Assembly: GCA_001695595.3 (NCBI GenBank)
Contig: MBPM02000180.1
Span: 1 to 64,000 of the forward strand
Direction of reading: 5' to 3'
DNA length: 64,000 nt
Origin: Plasmopara viticola
Taxonomy: Eukaryota > Oomycota > Peronosporomycetes > Peronosporales > Peronosporaceae
The notes under the pieces were generated by a model, which searched no databases, had not been told where the DNA came from, and was given only the letters and a program-made list of their open reading frames with translations. This document shows positions 58,673 through 64,000 of this stretch, piece after piece. The position numbers and the translations under genes are program-made. Every line of letters begins with the position of its first letter. Position 1 is the stretch's first letter.

Positions 58673-59776
58673 CTTTTCATCGTTTGTTGTTGGTGACTGC
58701 ATCCTTGATAGCTTTAAACCTGAATTGCATGGGTTAGCCACTGCCTTGGCATCTTCCTGGTTTAAATTTACCACCACGTCATCGATGTACCGAGTTTGTC
58801 GAATCATGAGTGTGCTCCCGTTGTAGTCATGATCAATCTCCATTCCGAGAATAAATTTAGTCTCGCCCAATTCCTTCATCATGACAGAATTCTTAAGAGA
58901 AATTTGCACATCTTGGAATTCCTTGGTAGTTTTGGCAGCGATGATCATGTCGTCGACATATAGACAAACGTAGACGTAGTTGCCATTTTTGGACTTGATG
59001 TAGACACATTGATCGGATCCACTGCTTCGAAATCCTATTCGCAAGAAGACAGCATGGATGGTCTTATTCTATGCGCTCGCAGCTTGCTTCAGACCTTAGA
59101 TGGCTTTGTCCAGCTTGCACATAATGTTTTCTGCATTGACAATACCGTGAGGCGCTTCCATGTACCATCTTCCTTGAGATCACTATTCAAAAATGCCGTG
59201 TCGACATCCAGTTGTTCGGTCACGTATCCTTTTGCAACCACTGCAGAGAGTACAACCCGAATGGAGTTCATATTTGCCACAGGTGAGTATGTCTCAAAGA
59301 AGTCAACACCATACTTCTGCTTAATACCTTTTGCCACCAGTCGTGCCTTGTAACGCACCACATGTCCATGCTCGTTGCGGTTCTTTGCGAAAACCCATCG
59401 ACATCCAATCGGCCGTACATCCTTTTTTCTTTGGCACGAGTGCCCATGATCCGTACTCTGCGTGAGCCTTGGGATTCGCTTTCATTGCCTTTATCCACTC
59501 AGAAGAATCGCTGCTATTTATGGCTTGCGGGTATGTAGTTGAAGCATCGTCTGCATCACCCACGCTTGCAGCGTACGCAAGATATGCTTCAGCTATGAGG
59601 CCGTCATCGTCGATCCTAGGACGCTTTGGAGATGGTGGGCTGTTACTTCCTTCAGACACTGATCCATCCATTAACATGAACATGGGTCTACGTGATCGTC
59701 TCACTTGATCAGTGTTTGGATGAAATACTATTCGATCTTCTGGAAACGCTTCCTGTCTAGGCTGGTACGGCCCCAA
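58667..59776 (-). pseudogene. copia reverse transcriptase region, second copy
   Basis: The YVDDM active site is in frame 58667-59044 and QLDVDTAFLN in frame 59089-59361. The N-terminal segment is open from 59776 through NPKAHAEYGSWALVPKKK, which the first copy has lost, then breaks near 59415. Substitutions in VMMKELGETKF (VKMKKLGETKF in the first copy) distinguish it. Confidence 0.88.
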
Positions 59777-59802
59777 TTCATACCCAGTAAGTCGCGATTG
59801 AT

Positions 59803-60875
59803 ATGATTGGTGCCGGGATGCGATATTATCCGTATTTTTTCACTCAGTCCATTTCCATATCTTCCACAGATTCATCGGCAGCATCCATTGGCTCGTCCTC
59901 TTCTGGTGGTCATTCTGTAGTGACGGGAACGCTTCTTGATTCATCGTCTTTAGTGATGTGGATAATAGGTTCTGAATCCAAGCTTCCGGTATCATAGATA
60001 CCATTAACTTCAAGCTCATCCAGCTTCACCGACCTCGACACCTTGTCCTTGTTCAGTTCCAGGTCGTACACGCGGTATCCTTTGGTGTTCTCTGGATACC
60101 CTAGAAACATGCACTTGAAGCTCTTGGGTTCGAGTTTCGTCCTTTTTGCGTCATCAACGTGAGCGTATCCATGTGACTCAAACACACGTAAGTGTTCCAT
60201 ATGCGGTTTAATCTTGAAATACACTTCATACGGCGTCATGTTCGATCGCTCCGAGTTGGTCGATCAATTAATCAGGTGTACCGCAGTGCTGACAGCTTCA
60301 GCCCACCAGAAGGTTTGCATATTTTTACAGTGCAACATGCTTCGTGCTTTTTCCATGACCGTGCGGTTCATGCGCTCGGCCACACTGTTCTGTTGCGGGC
60401 TGTAGGGCACAGTCTTCTGGTGCACGATCCCGTTCGATGCACAGATATTGTCCATTTCCTTGTTGACGAATTCCGTGCCGTTATCCGAACGCAGACACTT
60501 GATGTGCTCACCCCACTGGTTCTCGAACATATTCATAAATGTTTTGAATTCGGCAGGCACCTCGTTCTTCGTGGTGAAAAAGTACACCACCACGTACTTG
60601 GAGTAGTCGTCGACGAACGTGAGTACGTACCGGGCCCCTCCCTTCGACTTCGTTTTCATGGGCCCCATGACGTCCGTGTGTACAAGTCGAAGCACCTTCG
60701 TCGTCTTAGACATCGATCGAGACGGGAAGTGGGTGACCGTTTGCTTGCCCTTGATACAGCCCCCACACAGCGTCATGGACATTTGTTCATCATGGGCATG
60801 CCAGTAGTAGCGCGCTACGTGTTTACCAGCGCGTTTTTGTTCATATGATCCATGCGTGCGTGCCACAACTCCCAC
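59803..60875 (-). pseudogene. copia integrase region, second copy
   Basis: Same residues and the same internal TGA (60264-60266) as the first copy; the catalytic D, D and E motifs are all visible. Confidence 0.88.
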
Positions 60876-61267
60876 TTGTTGTCGGCTCCGGCGTTTTCCA
60901 CGTAGTGCGCCATATCTTCTTTACAGTCGAGGACGTAGGCTTTACCGATCTTTTGCCCGACGCGATTGCCTTTGCCTTGTTCCAAATTATACATGGATCT
61001 TTCTGAAACTTCACGCTCATGCCACGCTCTGCCAGCTTGCCGACCGATAAGAGTCGACAGTCAAGACCGGGAATGTACAGCACCTCGACCATCTTGATTC
61101 GTTTGCCGTCAATGCCTGTCAGACGCGCTGAGCCCGTCCCTGCCACGCGGATCTTCTTGCCGTCCGCGATGGTCATTTCAATCTTATCGAGGTCTTTATA
61201 CTTGAATAAGTCGTCGTGATGTGGCGTCATATGCGCCGACGCACCGCTGTCCTTTAGCCACCCAGTT
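60841..61267 (-). pseudogene. copia protease and pre-integrase region, second copy
   Basis: DSGASAHMT lies at about 61233-61259. One T is missing near 60952 (gatcttttgcc against gatctttttgcc), so the pre-integrase segment is frameshifted here but not in the first copy. Confidence 0.86.
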
Positions 61268-61319
61268 GATCAACTATTCCCAACAGCGAATACCTCATCA
61301 TCGGCGTTGCTTTCGTTCT

Positions 61320-62006
61320 TCTTTGGGCAGTCCCGCTTCATGTGTCCCATCTGGCCGCATCTAAAGCATTTTCCACCAAAGCACCGTCCCTTCTGCCGTT
61401 GCGGCTCTTGCCGTTCTTGAAGTTCCTCTTATTCTTGAACTTTCTGTCGTTCGTCGTAACCTTCAATGCGCGCTCCGCGCCTTCCTTCTTGTCGACGCGC
61501 TCGTACTCCTTTAGAAGCTTCTCCTTTACCTCGATCAGCGTCGTGTCCTTGGAGTATTCCACGATCGAAATGATGAGCTCGTACTCCGTAGGCAAGCTGC
61601 TCAGCAGGATGACAAGCTGACGAGCTTCACCAAGCCGTTCACCCAGTGTTTGTAGTCCTACAATGAGCTCATCGAAGTTATCGAGATGCTATGCCATTGA
61701 TACGCCGTTTACCATCTTAAACTCGTGGAGACGGCGGGTCATCGTCACGCGGTTGTGCATTGTTGTCCGGTTGTAGAAATCGCGCAACGTGTTCCACGCC
61801 ATGGTCGCCGACGTAGCCGATCGAATCTTAGTGTGATGCTCCACCGCAACTCCTTGAGCAATCAATCCCAACGCCTTCATGTCGTTGATCAGCCACGCCT
61901 CCGTGACCTCCGCCGGGTCCTTCACGACTTGGACGTGCGCCAGAGGCTCCAGTGGAAGTAGTTGTCGCTTCCAAGGTTGACTGACTTCGGACTTCTTGCT
62001 GGTCAT
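61320..62006 (-). pseudogene. copia gag region, second copy
   Basis: ATG at 62006. Same TAG at about 61689 and same frameshift before the zinc knuckle as in the first copy. Confidence 0.87.
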
Positions 62007-62048
62007 AACGGCGGTGTGGATGTCTTGAGCGTCTTTCGGCTGTTAACA

Positions 62049-62235
62049 TGTAGAAAGGGCTTGTGTGCTGGAAGGTAAATTTCGAAGTGAATATATATTT
62101 AGGTCCTTAGTTCGCTAACGTGCTACCTCTAAGCTTACTGTTTTTTCTACTGGATACCCGTGCGACACTATAACGTCAGCACCGTACCATAATCATGTGG
62201 TTGGCTAGCATGCATACAGCGGTGTAATACCAACA
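62049..62235 (-). repeat. 5' LTR of second copia element
   Basis: 187 bp, matching the LTR at 37207-37393. Confidence 0.9.
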
Positions 62236-62789
62236 GAATTAGTGCGTCCTAAACGTATTAAGGTGTTGGTAGAGTGATTAAATTAGCTGGTATTACACTG
62301 CCCTAATTTCGTTTTCGCTCGAAGAATAAGCTTGAAAAATATAATACAAGGACCATTTGCGTAAGTTTAATTTTGACAAATGTGATGTATAGAGACCAAA
62401 ACCTCGATCGTTTTGATTGTAAGTGTGCACTCCGAATATCGTGCACCCTTTGATTTAATCTGCATGACAGATAACATATTAAGTAAACCGAACGCAATCT
62501 CTCTTTTAATTTGCGGAAAGTCTGGTGCTTGATTCCTGGCAAACAAAAATCAACGTTTTGTACGACTGACTAAATTTACTTATAATACCCGACTGGCCAA
62601 AATAGTATTACGATCTACATGTTCTCTGATAGGTCAGCTGATTAAGAAGCTGCTCGACGAAGTTGAGCATGTTAAGATAAGGCGCTTTGCCCGATACATT
62701 TAAAGCTGACAAATAACAATTGAAACCATGCTGATCTCAGAACAGAATAGCATTAAGTAATAAGTGATAATACATTTTTTCGAACACAA
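62236..62789. other. 3' flank of copy 10 beyond copia, no gene supported
   Basis: Duplicate of 37394-37949. Confidence 0.55.
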
Positions 62790-63639
62790 ACACAAGTCGA
62801 CTGTCGACTTTTGTCGGAAAGTCTAGCTTGTTAAAATAGACTGGACGAGTGAAGAAGGCACCATTAAAGCCGAGGAATCTTTGAGCACCGACACTTTTGA
62901 CTGCTACTAGTAATTCCCGTTTAGAGACGATGAGACCGAAGTGGTGAGTTTACGTACTCTAGGTGCGTAATAATTGCATTGGTTTGACGCATTCACATCC
63001 GACTCCCACGTAAGGTGCCTTTTTTAGTGTCTTCTTAATTTGACTGTGCTGGGAACACATTGCCTTTTCCAAGCAAACATGCAAGCTTCTGTCAGGCAAT
63101 AAGTGCGCTGCATAATTCTCTAACTGCCTTCAATAATCACGTACGACTTTCCACCATGCCAAAGGTATACATAGAACCGCTCTGAGAAGTGCCAATGCAG
63201 CAATACACCGCCGATAATTGGCAAAAAAAAGCAATGAACACACTTAAATGACTCAGTGTAAGACGTATTCGGTGTTCAAGAGTGAAAGCCTGTCCCCAGA
63301 CAATTGACCATCAAGGTTTTTCTCTGGCCAGACTTTTTTTCGACACGTCCAAACACACCAATCTACGACCGAGGATCCAAGAGCTGATTGCAAGTGTCTA
63401 CAGAGTCTTCGTGTATCCAGAAAAAGAGCAACATACCGGGTAAAATACGCATTACATTGCATTCCTCTTTAGTCAAAGACAAAATTGTTCGATTTCGACG
63501 TGGACCGTCCGACCTGAAAAGGCTGCAGTGCTACGACAAGAATGTTAGCGTACAGTCCTTAACTTGCTAGAGATATTGTGTCTCGACCTGTCACAACGAA
63601 TTTCGGAGCAGACGTAGATGACATCGGTGTAAGCTCCAT
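62790..63639 (-). pseudogene. Old transporter relic, N-terminus to helix 7
   Basis: Duplicate of 37950-38796 (offset 24843), with the ATG at 63639 and the same stops. Confidence 0.75.
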
Positions 63640-64000
63640 GCGATCACAAGTTAAAGGAAAAATTTTGGCCGATGCGACCTGATGACGCATGGCACCCCGA
63701 TCGGGTTTCTCACCGTCACGGGGTATGCGTAGCTCTGTCGGTCATCTGTCCAATCGTTATCTAACACTTACACGAGCAACTCACCAAGCATTTGCTCGGC
63801 TGACAACTCTTTGAGAGACGCTAGCTACTCGTAATTGTTGTCTTTAGCTTTGCGCTCACGCTTTCAGCACGGGACCAGGAGCACTGAAGTGCTCCGAATG
63901 ACGCACCCTTTATTAACTTGTTGCACAGTTTTTCGAAAGGTCTTGCATCGCGTCTATAGTATCTAATGTCTTCGCCTTGAAGAAATCGAAGCGTGCTCAT
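63640..64000. other. Spacer, start of the next relic spacer; window ends
   Basis: Duplicate of 38797-39158; no gene. The duplication is still continuing where the window stops. Confidence 0.55.

Larger units (their letters stand above)
57746..62235 (-). mobile_element. Full-length decayed Ty1/copia retrotransposon (second copy)
   Basis: Same element, at the same position in the flank, as 32904-37393, so it was copied with the surrounding DNA and is not a new insertion. LTRs are at 57746-57960 and 62049-62235. Differences from the first copy are few and include one-base indels at about 59475 and 60952. Confidence 0.93.
52205..64000 (+). repeat. Segmental duplication, second copy (open at window end)
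   Basis: Second copy of 27364-39158. Differences are sparse substitutions and one-base indels, so it is much younger than the relics or the LTR divergence inside it. Confidence 0.93.

Noticed and set aside
1..64000. A new multi-gene pathway or defence system
   Set aside because: All cellular coding sequence belongs to one transporter family and the rest is retroelement or relic; nothing supports a cooperating set of different genes.

Overview
This looks like a eukaryotic, probably oomycete (Phytophthora or downy-mildew type) locus in which one sugar-transporter gene family has been amplified and rearranged. The clues are intronless 12-helix MFS transporter genes of about 1.57 kb, an oomycete-type initiator motif (consensus GCTCATTYYNCAWTTT) some 75-90 bases before each start codon, Ty1/copia elements and a short non-LTR element. 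The host is an inference; no rRNA or single-copy marker is present.

Layout. (1) 1-20230: five direct tandem units of about 4.06 kb, starting at 1, 4051, 8121, 12170 and 16232. Each holds one plus-strand transporter gene, its promoter, a roughly 0.9-kb 3' flank and a badly decayed minus-strand transporter relic. Copies 4 (13281-14849) and 5 (17343-18911) are intact; copies 1-3 are frameshifted. (2) 19855-27350: nested, outward-facing transporter relics around a copia gag-integrase remnant (22370-24045), followed by a 322-bp SINE-like insertion. (3) 27761-44114: copy 6 (minus, one frameshift), a 2-kb intergenic region, 5'-truncated copy 7, a decayed but complete copia element with LTRs (32904-37393), two minus-strand relics, an inverted copy of the intergenic region, and intact copy 8 (42525-44114). 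(4) 44115-64000 repeats blocks 2-3 in direct order: relics around a copia remnant (its core inverted), copy 9 (minus, frameshifted), truncated copy 10, the same copia element and the next relic. The window ends inside this repeat.

There are therefore ten recent transporter copies, three of them open, and about fifteen older relics. They sit in a 4-kb array joined to a roughly 25-kb higher-order repeat that also contains large inverted repeats. All the cellular genes belong to one family, so the likely biological meaning is gene dosage and diversification of a sugar porter together with heavy copy turnover. No other metabolic system, CRISPR array, tRNA or rRNA is visible. Several inactivating changes are single-base losses in short homopolymers, so some pseudogene calls could be assembly errors.
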